From the NCBI GenBank assembly GCA_029204225.1, contig CM055107.1, forward strand, positions 49,222,546-49,286,545: DNA of 64,000 nt, in the 5' to 3' direction. The notes beneath the pieces are model-generated. The model was not told the origin of the DNA. It searched no databases and saw only the letters and a program-made list of their open reading frames with translations. Below, piece after piece: positions 9,652-21,200 of the stretch (position 1 is the first letter of the stretch; each line of letters begins with the position of its first letter). A program made the translations under genes and the position numbers. The stretch comes from Diphasiastrum complanatum (taxonomy: Eukaryota; Streptophyta; Lycopodiopsida; Lycopodiales; Lycopodiaceae).

Positions 9652-12600
9652 AATGCTCTGTTTAAAAATTTGTACCCGTAATGAGTTCAACCGAACGTAA
9701 ATTTTTTTATAATTTTTCGGTTTTCAAATAAATGGAGTGAAATTCTTGTTAGGGTTGGCAAATATAAATTCGCCCGACATCACTCGACAGTGATGGCCCC
9801 CTAAAGTGGGAAACGCATGGTTGCAATTTTAAACAGAATAAACTAAATGCAAAATCTATTTAATCGATAATTAGCCATTAGGATTTACAGCTTGGGCTTA
9901 AAAACAAAAAAAAAATTGGTGAGTAAAGCCCGAAAGTTGTTACTGACTGGATAAATCGTTGGCCAAGCTAACTTAGCTTATGCAACATCCCAGAATAAAA
10001 AAAGTGAATTTCGTTGAGTTTTTTTGCTTTGGGTAAGGCCTCCTCGTGGTGGAGGACGCAACCCATAGAAGTATGATTGGGCTGAATTCCTGGTGGAATT
10101 CCGTAAGGCTTTTTCACAATTGACGAATTAGATTCGCTTTGATTAATTGCAATGGGTAACCGAGAATGTGAATTCTTGGATTTTTTGGCCAAGATGTCAT
10201 TTTTTCAAAATCATGCACAGCCAGAAAGGTCCCAGAAGCCTAAGATGGAAACTGAAATGGAACGAAAAAAGCTGTTTCTTGATGTGCTTGAAGCCCTGGG
10301 CATACCAACACTATTTGTTAAGGACAAGAAATAGCCGGTTCATTCTTCCCCATTTCTAAATCTGTCACTATGAGCGTTATGGTGACCGTAAAGATTATAA
10401 AAAGGGGCGAAAGAATGTTTGTTTGAGTGAAGTTGAAATCTTTTATAAATTCCCAAGAACTTCATATACTTGTATTATTTTTTTAGACACTTTGATCAGG
10501 AAGTGAAGGGCCTTCGTGGCGGAAGAACCTGTGGTATGGGACGCAGGCTATTCTTAAATGAAGATATGGACCTAACTGGATCAGTTGACCATAGTAAGGC
10601 CGTAAACCTTAGTAATGCCAAAAACTATCGGTCATAAAACGGGTGTTTTATCAGAAATTTGAGATATTGGTCATGACCCCTTTTTGGATATCTCAAATTT
10701 ACAAAACCGGAAACTCGACAAGCTATTTCTTTATAAAAGATATATTGGTGAATTTCTTAACACATTTATTAACCCAAAAATTTGTGATTCCTTGGAAGGT
10801 AATACTGATTACCCGTTGACCATGGATGATGTCACATAAACGGTTAATGAAACCGTTTTCTAAACTTATTTTCTCTACTTAAATATTCAAGAAATCCTTT
10901 TCTGATTTACGGGTCAATTCTCAAGCTTGGTAATAAGGAAGATCTTTTGTTAAAGTCATTATGTTGGGACATCATTGGTATTTACTTACAATGATGCAAC
11001 ACTTCTTTTGGCTTTCAAGATTTTCTCGGATCTCTTCTTAGACTCTTCTCCTAGGCAAATCTTGATTGATCTGCACCCCTTAGAAACCCTTGTGGTTTCC
11101 TGTTAAAAAGGGAGAAGTAGGAAGAGAAGAGAATCATCAAGGAGAAGCATCTGTTAGAGAATCCAAGAGGAATCTGTTATAGATGACGGACCTATTTTAG
11201 AAATCAGAAACGATAGGATATTCAGATATTATAGAAATCCTTTAAGGATTATAGTAGATTTCTAGTTTAATGATTTAAGAAGAGGAAATTTTTCGAAAGT
11301 ACTCTTGCGATAGAAAAGTGGCTGATAACAAGTCCGATTGATTTGTGTCAGAACTTGGTAATTCTATTGCAAGATGGGGGTTGTTGAAACCTATTCCTTG
11401 AATAGTCAACTTGATCTTAGTATGGACTGAGATCTGTGGGTTGATGCAAGGAAGGAAATTCATGCTAACAATATATTCTTTTGAGTGAATCTCCAGTTGA
11501 GATTTTGGATGTGAAATAGCACTCTTTGAGAAATATTCTCTCTTAGAGGATAACCAAGTTACAGGATTCTCGATTATGAAAGTGTTGTGTACAGAGCTAG
11601 AGTTACCTGTAGAGATGTGCTATGTGGTGAATCTTTGTAGGATCATTAAAACCTTTGGTACAAACTTATAATCCTGTGGATCTACAAAGTATTCCGTGAA
11701 CTAAGTTTATTTGCATGCATAAACTAGTTGTTGGTACATAGGCATATTGATGAGAATTGTGTTTAAGACAATTTCTCGCTGGGTTATAGTAGTTTCTCAT
11801 TGAGAATTGCTTATTGACCTAGAATTGATTTAGAATTAGGTTAAATGTGGTGTTTTGGTACCACACCGAGACATTTAAATATTTTCTAAATCCGATACAA
11901 CTAATCGAGTCAGAAGCGTTACTTCTGAGCTAGTTGTGGAAAATCAACAATAGAAATCTTATTTATGATATTATTATTGAAATGTATTGCCTATAAGTCA
12001 CAACATTTATGAATCATTTTGGATTCATTTACTTATGGGTATGCATACAATACTTGAAAACTTTTGGACTTATCTCTTCCCGTTCGGAAAGGATGTAATG
12101 CTATCCCGAAAGACTCAGGAGAGTTGGATAGTTATTTGCCGAAAGTTAGAACTTCTCGTAATGAGGCTTTGGTAAATCTTAAGTTATTCTAGATTAGAAC
12201 TTAAGAGGAAAACCTAGATGTATTCTAGATTAAGACCCTAACTTCGGAATGACACTTTTTGCCATGTCTAAAGTAAGGGCATTTTTTAGATTACAATCCT
12301 TATATTGGCACCGTGTGTGAGTTGTGAAAGTCTGAAACTTTTCACATGGAAAGGACTTTCAGGAACAATTCATGTGTCTTTTAAGAATTGTAATGTACTC
12401 TCATGATGTACTCTTATGATATGGTATGGTTTTGGGAATTTGGAGAGTTGGGATTGTTGAATCTTAACTCAGATTCTAGGATATACCTAATCCATAAGAA
12501 AGGATTGTGATTGGTAGATTATCCCGGATGAATAAACAAGATAGTGGAATTTTGGTAATGACTGGCCATCTTACCAAATCGACTATGTTTATTTGGGTAA

Positions 12601-12878
12601 AGACAACGTAATTATTTGAGTATCTGTTTTGGCTTTACGGATTACCAAAGTGGCATTATGAACATTCGTGATTCGAAGTTTGCTGGTCACTTTTGGTCGG
12701 CCGTATTTGCTAGACTAGAGATGAGTCTGAACTTAAAGTTCTTCTAATCATTGGTAGTTACCTTCTTTTATTGAGTGTAGGAAAAGAATTCGATGAATTA
12801 TGATTGACAAATCATAGTTCAGATTCTACCTATACTTGATCGGTTAAAAGAAGGATTACCTACAAGATCAGAAGATCA
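9652..12878 (+). other. Decayed retroelement body; no intact gene
   Basis: Present in both arms (right copy 38059-41328). Because it lies between an initiator-Met primer-binding site (8108) and a copia reverse transcriptase remnant (12902), I read it as the gag-pol interior of an old copia-like element, too mutated to show domains. A 60-codon frame at 10152-10334 is conserved only as well as its surroundings. No function is assigned. Confidence 0.35.
10655..10700. other. 13-bp perfect stem-loop with a palindromic loop
   Basis: The arms AAATTTGAGATAT (10655-10667) and its exact complement (10688-10700) flank a 20-base loop containing the palindrome GGTCATGACC. It is kept in the right arm at 39099-39144. 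The role is unknown; it may form a cruciform or a hairpin in RNA. Confidence 0.6.
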
Positions 12879-13290
12879 GCTAGACCAGTTTGATTGTAAT
12901 GTATGTTGATGATTTGAATTTGAAAGCATATAATCAAAGATTTGCTAAATGTAGTGAAAACAGATCTATGTAATTAGTTTGATATCACAGACTTGACCTT
13001 ATTTACTACTGCTTGCAAGTTGAAATATGGCTAAAGGAGCAAGGTATTGGACTTACGTAGACTACGCGTGTCAGTAAATTGCTCAATCTGTTCCATATGG
13101 AGGCATGCAAGCAAATGAATACACCTATCAAGGTTCATGTTAAATTGCCTATGTTGGATTTTTACATCCCTTGTGGATATCACTTTGTACATCAATTAGT
13201 AGTACACATCAGCTTTTTTTTTGGTTGGTGTGTCAACTCACAATGTCTTCTTCTCAAGATTATTGAAAGACAACAAAGGAAAATTTGAGG
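12879..13290 (+). pseudogene. Copia-type reverse transcriptase remnant
   Basis: A YVDD box (12902-12913) sits in the context VMYVDDLN. About 100 bases on, YCLQVEIW and then LLNLFHMEACKQMNTPI reproduce the copia segment that links reverse transcriptase to RNase H. Stops at several places show it is dead. It differs from the element at 1049-7039 and belongs to another copia lineage. An inverted copy lies at 1-400 and a duplicate at 41329-41740. Confidence 0.75.
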
Positions 13291-14085
13291 TATGTCAAGA
13301 ATACATCTCAATGGTTCATTGTATGTAGTGAAAATAAGTAGCGCAAGTTGAACCACTATTATTGACTAGGGAAGCAACATGACTATCAAAGGTATATGTT
13401 CCATGTAGGAAATGAGAATCTCATATTTTATGATAGTAAGCATAACATAGTGGTGTGGCCCCTTTTAGAACTTGAGAACAAGGTCCTCATCAACACAACT
13501 CGGTGAAGCAATATGGTTGAGAAAAATCCTAGGAGAGAATAAGATTTAGCAAGAAAAAGATAGAGAAAGAGACCACAATCTATAATCAGGTTCCAACTAG
13601 GACTCGATCTGCTAGACGCCTATTTTTGAATCACCTTCTTTATGAGAAGACATTGACTGCCAACTTTTGTATTATAAACGTCTAGCTTTTGAGGTTTTCA
13701 TAGTTACCAAGGCCATGTTGTTGCAACACGTGTCATGTAAATACTAACCCATGTACAAGTTTTCCCAAAATATGTACATGTCTTTTTAGGTTTGAATATA
13801 ACACTTCCAATTCTACATTTTGGTTACTCTCAAGCTCTGAATGATTTATATGGGCACCACTCTTAAGAGATTGTAGTTTATCATAGGCCTATTTACATAT
13901 TATGAAAATGAGCGCCATCATTATTTTTCAAGGATGCAATTTGGATTGCTGATGTATGGGATGATATTATGGTCACTTTCAGAAAGCAACACCAGTTCAC
14001 TCCCAAGGAAAATAAATTTAGAAACTGCACATAAAAAACACTAGCACCAAATACTTTGATGAATCAGATGTGGTAGCTTCAAAGT
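13288..14085 (+). repeat. Large inverted repeat, left arm
   Basis: The reverse complement of 19275-20055 aligns along this stretch with many substitutions and small indels. Shared landmarks include the TATGTACATG..TTTTTAGG segment and the ATGATATTATGGTCAC segment. It starts right at the end of the copia RT remnant, so it may derive from the same element's 3' half. The loop between arms is 5.2 kb here and about 2.6 kb in the right copy. Confidence 0.75.
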
Positions 14086-14756
14086 AAATGTCTATATGTT
14101 AGAGATATAATAGCTTGTGAGGATGGCAAGCCTGAGTTGCCAAAATACCATCATAAATCCTTTGCTCTAAGTAGTATAAGGAAGGGTGGGTGGTTGATGA
14201 ATCACACTAACTATGAGTAAATAATTATATTGAGAATAATTGAGAGATGATAGTTCTTGGATAGGTTAGTGGATGGCTTTACTATTTATCAACATCAATA
14301 TAGAGGCAACTAGTGTGAATCTCAAGGCAATTAGGATGTTCTTTCAGTAAATTTTGCAGATGTCACTACCTAATTGTAGATTTACTCCAATACATTCCGA
14401 TAATCACCTCTAAAGAATTTTTATCACAATTATGTCGGTTTATGTAGAAATCTACCGTTAAGCGGTCTCTAATGAAAGAGGAGTATAAATGTGCATATTC
14501 CAACAACATGCAATCATCACGCGAATTATTGGAGAGAGAAAGGAGTGAGAATTGATTGAAATGAATATTTTGAGGTATATATGGCATCAAAATATATTTT
14601 AACTTCACTACATTCATGTGGTTTGACTTTCACTCTCATCACATTTCTAAAACAACTAACTCATCTTTCATTGGTTCAATGCAGGTATTGCAGTCCCAAC
14701 ACAAGAAAAATAAGACACGTTCCTATATAGGAAAAAAAAGAAGTTTCTCTAGATTA

Positions 14757-14939
14757 AAATGAACTAATATAGGGAATTTGCATACTCGGAAAAGTGGTTC
14801 TTTTCCTAGAAAGCAAATCTAGGAAAAATGCATACATTTTACCTATATAGGCAAATCATCTAGGAAAAATTCCCTGGATGATCATCCCTATATAGGAAAA
14901 AAGTTTGTGCCACTTTCCTAGTAATTCCCTAGTTCATTT
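14757..14939. mobile_element. MITE-like element with ~40-bp imperfect terminal inverted repeats
   Basis: The left end AAATGAACTA..GGGAATT..GGAAAAGTGG is the inverted complement of the right end (CCACTTTCCTAGTAATTCCC then TAGTTCATTT). The 183-bp body is rich in CCTATATAGG-type palindromes and TAGGAAAAA motifs. It has no coding capacity. The right-arm copy (43181-43364) has a more perfect pairing. I could not define a target-site duplication. Confidence 0.6.
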
Positions 14940-14991
14940 CAATTCAGGGAAATTTATAGGAAAACTTTTAGGAAAAAATCCCTACATAAAT

Positions 14992-15010
14992 TTCTCTCTC
15001 TCTCTCTCTC
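14992..15010. repeat. (TC)n microsatellite
   Basis: About nine TC units. The right-arm copy (43417-43437) is slightly longer. Confidence 0.9.
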
Positions 15011-15848
15011 ATTGTTTCCTACAAGGGGCTTCATGATGTTTGATTCATTTTTTTGTGTATAAACTATTGCCAATACGGAACTCTTGTGCACATAAAAATT
15101 GACGATTACGAACATCAACATTAACGATTGTAGGGCAGCCACATGTGCTTTCCAAAGCTGAAGGAAGTCATTTAGAAATGGATCCCTTACGCACCATGCA
15201 GCCATGCTGTATTTGAAGGATCATTAGTCCACAACCAAGCGAATGTGAAATGCGGAAAACATTATTAGTGCTGGACTGCTACAGCTAAAGCCAACAGAAA
15301 TAAAATTTCAGTTATTCATTCGTAACAATCTAATTCAGTTCAGCTATCTATAGCAAAATTTATTAAAGATTTGCATCCACCTTTTGGAGCTGCCAGAAAA
15401 AAATCGATCGTCATTAAGACTTCGAGAGTCCGAGCCGTAGTTAAAGCTCTCTTGGCAGCTAGTAACAAGGCCGGCAGGCATGACCATCCACTGCACCAAA
15501 TACATAGAGCACACTCCAGTTACTTCAAGCTATGTTGTAAAATTCCGTTAGACAGGTGATAATCTCAAAAAATCTGGAAGAGTAAGCAATTCTGGCGCCT
15601 GCGAGATACATTGATATGTAGATGCCTCTCATGAGAATGGAAAACAAAACCGGAGGCTGCCGTTTCTACCAAATAGATAGTATATACATATAAGGTTTGA
15701 CATGTCATTTAGTGCGCGTAGAAACATAGTGTCGATCCAGTCAATGATACAGGAATCAGGATGCACGCTTGAGATGTATGTTGTGAAACAGTCGAGGAGG
15801 CATCAGATCTAAGAATAATATAGACATCGGTGGGTTTGCAGGAAGATA

Positions 15849-16022
15849 TCAAGGTCGACTGACAGGAGCAGGCTCCTCGGCTGGATTCTTATTAGCACTT
15901 GGTAACTCATAATCCGAAAGCTCAGGTACAAGTTTTCTCTGACGGTCGCACAGGCTCTGGTCTTCTACATATCCGCACCAAATCTCATTCGCTTTACCGT
16001 CGTCATAAATAATTGAGTTCAT
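15849..16022 (-). other. Candidate terminal exon on the minus strand (57 codons)
   Basis: An open frame from ATG 16022 to TGA 15849 is acidic and proline-rich (ending NPAEEPAPVSRP). About 250 bases upstream on the same strand an acceptor-like CAG (near 16290) precedes a basic stretch REVLRRRRSLARNP. It could be the 3' end of the gene whose N-terminal exons lie at 17706-18740, since shugoshins end in a basic RRRS-type motif. Between 16330 and 17600 there are exon-like pieces with acceptor sites but no continuous frame. This is speculative. Confidence 0.25.
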
Positions 16023-16105
16023 GTTCTATTTCAACATCAAGTTTGTTCGTCCTAGTTAGCTTTTGAGAATACAAGAAAATAAGAAAAGCTCAAACGATCT
16101 AGACT

Positions 16106-16207
16106 AGATATGTGAAGATACAGTGGACAGAGTGCCGAAAGAAGCAGATACAGTGGACCAGATATGTGAAGATATAGTGGATAGAGTGCCGAAAGAAGCA
16201 AGAGTGT
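16106..16207. repeat. 54-bp tandem duplication
   Basis: AGATATGTGAAGATA and the following bases, through GTGCCGAAAGAAGCA, occur twice with starts at 16106 and 16160 and few differences. Confidence 0.8.
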
Positions 16208-16471
16208 TACCTCCACGTGAAATATAGCTAGCTGCAGTTTGATGTTGGTGGATTGCGTGCCAAGCTTCTACGCCGCCGCAGAACTTCTCTCTGAAAAAAA
16301 ACACACCTAGGCAACACAAATTTCCAACTTAAACTATTGAAAAGCTCGCAAGCAAACCAGAACCGAGGTGAGCCCAACTATAGCTGCTGATCGTGCAGCA
16401 GTTGAAAGTTTCAACTGCATGCAAAGGTAAGTCCATGAATTTCCCAAATGATTTACTCCAATCTATCTAGA

Positions 16472-16474
<3 letters not shown>

Positions 16475-16520
<46 letters not shown>

Positions 16521-16527
16521 GTATATG
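16475..16527. repeat. (TA)n(TATG)n microsatellite
   Basis: A run of TA units is followed by four TATG/GTAT units. Confidence 0.95.
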
Positions 16528-17705
16528 TAGAAAGTCGCATGTCACCGCAGGGTGTTTAGCCATTCATACCTTCTTTCTCCAGAGACTCCAAACCATGTGG
16601 CAAAGTATTCACTGTATATAATCCAAGACGTTGATGGGAGAGATGAAGTTTTTACACCTGTAAAAAAGAACTCATTAAAGTTCACATTGGCTGCATCAGA
16701 GGATAGAATGGATCCCGGAACAAGTACTCGGAATGATCTGGACAGAGGTTAGAGAAGGGCACGCACATAAACCCTCCGCTAAATTTCCCCAGTATGCAGC
16801 AGCCGACCAAAACAAAAATCTTTCTGTGACAAATTCTACAAACAAACCAATGAACCTTATCCTCAATCTATCAAGCACAGCAGCCAGAAATCGTACAAAC
16901 ACGTAGACCCAAAAATGTATTGATTTTTTTGCTCGATGAAGCGGTTCGGACATAACCACAACATATTTACTCTATAAAAACATAGGCAAGTAAGAAGCAA
17001 AAATGTTCGAAGAACTTTACAAGTTAAAGGTGAACTGATCAAATACCATAACAATTCGGATTGTTGAATTGCTCCAAAAAGGCACCGTAGGTGTTGCCAA
17101 ACACAAATTAGAGGAGCCATGCAGTTGTGTATAACGTGAACATATGCCTTGCGCCGTTTTTGAATTTGACAACCAAATCATTGATGAATTGGATGCATGG
17201 ACCTGGTGAAGAAGACCGCAGTAGCCCGCAACAGATGATAATTTGCCCTCTCCTACAGTTTTCCTCACTAGAAGAATAGAAAAGCATCGTAATCTTTGAT
17301 CAATGTCAAATCCATCTTACAAAACCACGTCTTTCACGGAAAATAGTTCGTAGATACAAAGAACGGGACATCGTCAATTGTAACTGTCCAGGTATGTGTT
17401 TCTGCAACATGACTTTTTTTTTCTTTTAGAAGATAATTCACAATATTTTTTCTTATGTTAGCTGAGCTACGATCGCTCATATGACTATTACAAACTTGAT
17501 TAATGAATATAGTTGCCATGATTCTTATAAAACTCGTTTACTGTCTTGACATTAAAAAACTTCATCAAAATGGTCTCTTGATCTTGCTCTCATATTTCTG
17601 GCTCACGCACCTACAAAAGAATCACATTAAAACTAATTGCCAAAATATAGTATCAATCACGATTTTAGAAAAGAGCAACTTCCTGAACATTTGAATATCT
17701 CATAC

Positions 17706-18740
17706 CATTGTCTGATTACTTGAATTCTGATTTTTAGAGCCATAATCAAGCTCATGGAGGGCCTGATATCCAAAGACAAAACAACATAAATTCAAATCAA
17801 CTCGAAACACACATATGAAACGATCTATTTGATAGAAATACAAACTCTACAAGGCTTTAATCCAAAATTCTAAAAAAACTGCAAACATGACATATGTTAA
17901 ATAACTTCAACGTTATACTAAATCACGTGTCATGACTTTGATAAATGATAAAATCATTATTTAAAGAAGTTGGCATGTAAATTATAATCTACAAACATGT
18001 GAAAGAAAATTTTTTGATGATGCTCTACTAATAAAAAAAAAACCTTGACTTTCTTGGAACCGTGCAGGTTTTTGGCAACATCAAAATTTTCTTTCTTCAG
18101 ATTTTGAATCAGGCTGTGATTCACCTACAAAATACACAAACAAAATACAGAGTAAAATTTAAACCATGAAAAAATATCTCAACCAAAGCTCACTTACTAT
18201 TCAAACATTTACACAAGCTCTACGAATAAGTTTGATGCACAATATTCTGAAAACTATACATTTAAAATACAATATCAAAATTAGTCAAACAAACTTTTTT
18301 TTGGTTACCTTAACTTTTACGTGATCTTCTGGTAATCTCACCAGATCTTTTTTCTCTCAACATTGCCATCATTTTTGAGCTCGTCTGAAAAGAAACATAC
18401 TATAAAGGTATATACATAACATGTACAAAAAACAGTTCTTAGATAAAAGATGATCATACATACCTTGCAAGCTCGCATACTTCTTTCAATTAATCTTTTA
18501 TTTTGCATAACAAGTACTTGAATATTGTGTTGTTGAAGATTAGTGATCTCCCCCCTCTCTATATCGTCTGTACCTAGTATAACTTTAAACATCACACAAG
18601 GGCAACTAGCTACTTCTGATGGTTGAAAACAAACAAGTGATCTCTCCTCTTTGTATTGTCTGTAGCTAGTATAGCTTAAAACATCACTCAAGGGCAACTA
18701 GCTATTTCCAATGGTCGAAAACAAACAAGCTAATTTCAAC
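17706..18740 (-). pseudogene. Multi-exon host-gene remnant, possibly shugoshin-like
   Basis: Three exons are visible on the minus strand with GT-AG borders. Exon A ends at 18464 (..NLQQHNIQVLVMQNKRLIERSMRACK, donor GTATGT). Exon C is 18044-18124, exactly 27 codons (VNHSLIQNLKKENFDVAKN..KKVK). Exon D is 17706-17762, exactly 19 codons (ALHELDYGSKNQ..). Both C and D are phase 0. A possible small exon at 18309-18384 has stops in all frames. The joined text resembles the N-terminal coiled coil of plant shugoshin (cohesin protector at centromeres), where NKIIELSGIELQKLR is followed by LAQANSQML and LKALQHELGC. That match is from memory and loose. Exon A carries a 93-bp tandem duplication, and the next downstream exon-like block (about 17613) has an early stop. 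It may be a decayed or fragment-captured gene. Confidence 0.45.
18542..18735. repeat. 93-bp tandem duplication overlapping an exon
   Basis: Two copies of a block with GGGCAACTAGCTA, TGGT(T/C)GAAAACAAACAAG and AGTGATCTC in the same order, about 92 bases apart. Both are kept in the right arm (44332-44525). The block overlaps the 5' part of exon A of the minus-strand gene remnant. Confidence 0.75.
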
Positions 18741-19274
18741 CTCCACTAGAAAAATTCTGGGATGTTTTCCAAATGCTCTTTGTGGAAGCAAAAATTTGAT
18801 CAATTTATTACCAGCACTGAATTTGCATGAAAAAGGACATTTAGTACTCACTTGAAAGTGATTTGAAATATTCTATTTTAGATCGATCGGCTCGGTGAAC
18901 TTGTTGTTGACAACTTGGATTTTTATATCAAATTATCAATCACTTCAAATAATTATTTTTTAACTCGGAATTAGCTATTCAATGTCCTCTCCCATTGAGA
19001 TGCATTTTTTATATATGATTTCAATTACAGCTTCATTTGCTATGGCTAAGCTAGTTATGATACCAATTGATTTATTTTGTCTCAACAAAAACTTAATTTG
19101 GTCACAATTTTAGATTTCACTCTTGAATGTCCTCATATGTGTGGGCAATTTGCATTCGAACCCATGCTCTCCCGAAGGGGATAGGGAGTCTATCCAATTC
19201 ACAACTTGTTGAAAGACACAATTCTGGATTTTAGAGCAAGACGACTTACCAATAGAGACGTTTACTCTAAAGCT
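18741..19274. other. AT-rich spacer; nothing recognised
   Basis: No coding frame, repeat or RNA signature that I can support. Present in both arms. Confidence 0.5.
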
Positions 19275-20055
19275 AATACATTTGATTGATCAAATTATTT
19301 GGTGCCAGTGTTTTTTATGTGCAGTTTAAAAAATTTATTTTCCTTAGGCTACTTTCTCAAAGTGACCATAATATCATCCCAAACATCAGCAATCCAAATT
19401 GCATCCTTGAGAAATAATGATGGCACTCATTTTCATAATAGGCCTATGATAAACTACAATCTCTAAAGAGTGGCACACATATAAATTATTCAAAACTTGA
19501 GAGTAACCAAAATGAAGAAGTGGAAGTGTTATATTCAAGCCTAAAAATATATACATATTTTTGGGACAATTTGTTGCAATAACATGGCCTTGGTAACTAT
19601 GAAAACCTCCAAAACTAGACATTTCTAATACAAAAGTTTGCAGTCAATGTCTTCTCATGAAGAAGGCGATACAAAAATTCAATGTGCTAAGTTTGTAGAT
19701 GATACACCTAGGTGTCTAGAAATTGAGTCCTATTTTGAACCTGATTATAAATTGTGGTCTCTTTCTCTATCTCGTTCTTGCTAAATCTTATTCTCTCCTA
19801 AGATTTTTCCCAACGATATTGCTTCACCGAGTTGTGTTGATGAACGCCTTGTTCTCAACTTCTAAAATGGGCTACACAACCATGTTATGCTTACTATTAG
19901 AAAATATGAGATTCTCATTTCCTTCATGGAACGTATAACCAGTAGTTAACCTTTGACCGTCATGTTGCTTCCTAGTCAACAAAATTGTTTTTACTTGGGC
20001 TACTTATTTTCACTAACATACAATGAACCGTTGAGATTTACTATTGACATACCAC
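19275..20055 (-). repeat. Large inverted repeat, right arm
   Basis: Inverted partner of 13288-14085. Right-arm equivalents are about 41738-42480 (direct) and 45065-45845 (inverted). Confidence 0.75.
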
Positions 20056-20599
20056 CAAACATTCATCATTTACTTGAAAGAGACACAACTTACATATCTA
20101 TCCAGACTCTGGAAAAAAAGTGAGCAACAAACACATTCGATCGTTTAAAGAGCAAATATCCACAATCACTCATACACATAAGCACCAAAGTATTTGCTTA
20201 CAGAACTATCCTTATTAAAATTAGGTGTACAGCAGCTCTTTATAGTCTTGTGACTGTAGATAACCATTTAACTATCATAGCTACTGTAACTACTAAATTC
20301 TCGGATTTGGATAATTTTCGACCTTGGATCGGATCGGATCGGGTCTACAAATTCTGATCTAGTGGAAATCCGATCCTTAGTAAAAATCGATCTAGTCAAG
20401 AGTCCAAAATACTAAAACTTCCAAAACAATTAAACTATTCATTACTTCGGGAAAGCAACTATATATAATCAAAGCTTTAAAGAAATAAAAACTTAAAAAC
20501 TTGTCATGTGACTAAATCATGTCATCACAAGCACATATTCTGATAGCTATTCCGATGGCTAATTTTGTATTCATCAGATGATTTAGGGTGTTGTGCTTT

Positions 20600-20945
20600 G
20601 TTGTAGATCCACATATTTTGTTGTACTAGATTTTCAGCTGGTCGGAGTGGTCATCGGAATACGCGGATTTCTTTGATTTAGTTTAGCGTCTCCGATTTCG
20701 ATGGCTTCCGAAGCCAATTCATTTCAAGTAGTAGATCCAAGATCTTTTATAGTATCTATATTAGTGTTTTTGTTGTAGATCCAAATATATTGTTGCAGAT
20801 TTGGATTTCTTGAAGGTTGGAATAGGCGGATATCTTTGATTGAATATATCGTCCCCTATTCTGATAGCTATTTCGAAGCTAGTTCATTTCAGTATATTGT
20901 AGGTCCAAGTTTTTGGATAGTATCTATATTAGTTTTATTTAATAT
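20600..20945. repeat. Degenerate 172-bp tandem repeat (two units)
   Basis: GTTGTAGATCCA..ATTGTTGCAGATT-type blocks, each ending ATAGTATCTATATTAGT, start near 20600 and 20772. The copies are clearly related but diverged. Also present in the right arm at about 46389-46735. The preceding 20056-20599 stretch has no recognisable gene; it holds a short GGATC repeat near 20328. Confidence 0.65.
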
Positions 20946-21200
20946 AGACCCAGATCGAGTACATTTTTTAGATCTACACATCTTTGTTATTTTTCATGTA
21001 GATTTAGTTTTTGCTTTGAGTGGATTTAGTTTTTTCAGATTTTTTTTGCAAAAGTTTAGATTTTTGCAAGAATTTTTTTTGTGGTGATATACTTGAGAGC
21101 TTCATTATTGGTTTTTGTTTTGCTAGTTTGTTTTATGATTTCTATGCCGATGACCATCAGAGCAGTTGAGATGCACATTCGGTAGCAAATCCCAGGTATT

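Larger units (their letters stand above)
15499..18137. other. Left-arm-only segment (absent from the right arm)
   Basis: In the right arm the sequence jumps from the equivalent of 15498 straight to 18138 (near 43925) with CAAA microhomology. This points to a 2.64-kb deletion on the right. The segment holds most of the intron-containing gene remnant below, a (TA)n tract and a 54-bp tandem repeat. Confidence 0.8.

Noticed and set aside
10152-10334. A 60-codon frame (FLDVLEALGIPTLFVKDKK) as a small gene
   Set aside because: Seen in both arms only through duplication; no start context, domain or neighbour supports it.
18338-18697. A 119-codon minus-strand frame read as a one-exon gene
   Set aside because: Its second half reads through a GT-AG intron (18385-18463, with a typical GTATGT donor and a T-rich acceptor), so it is an exon plus intron.
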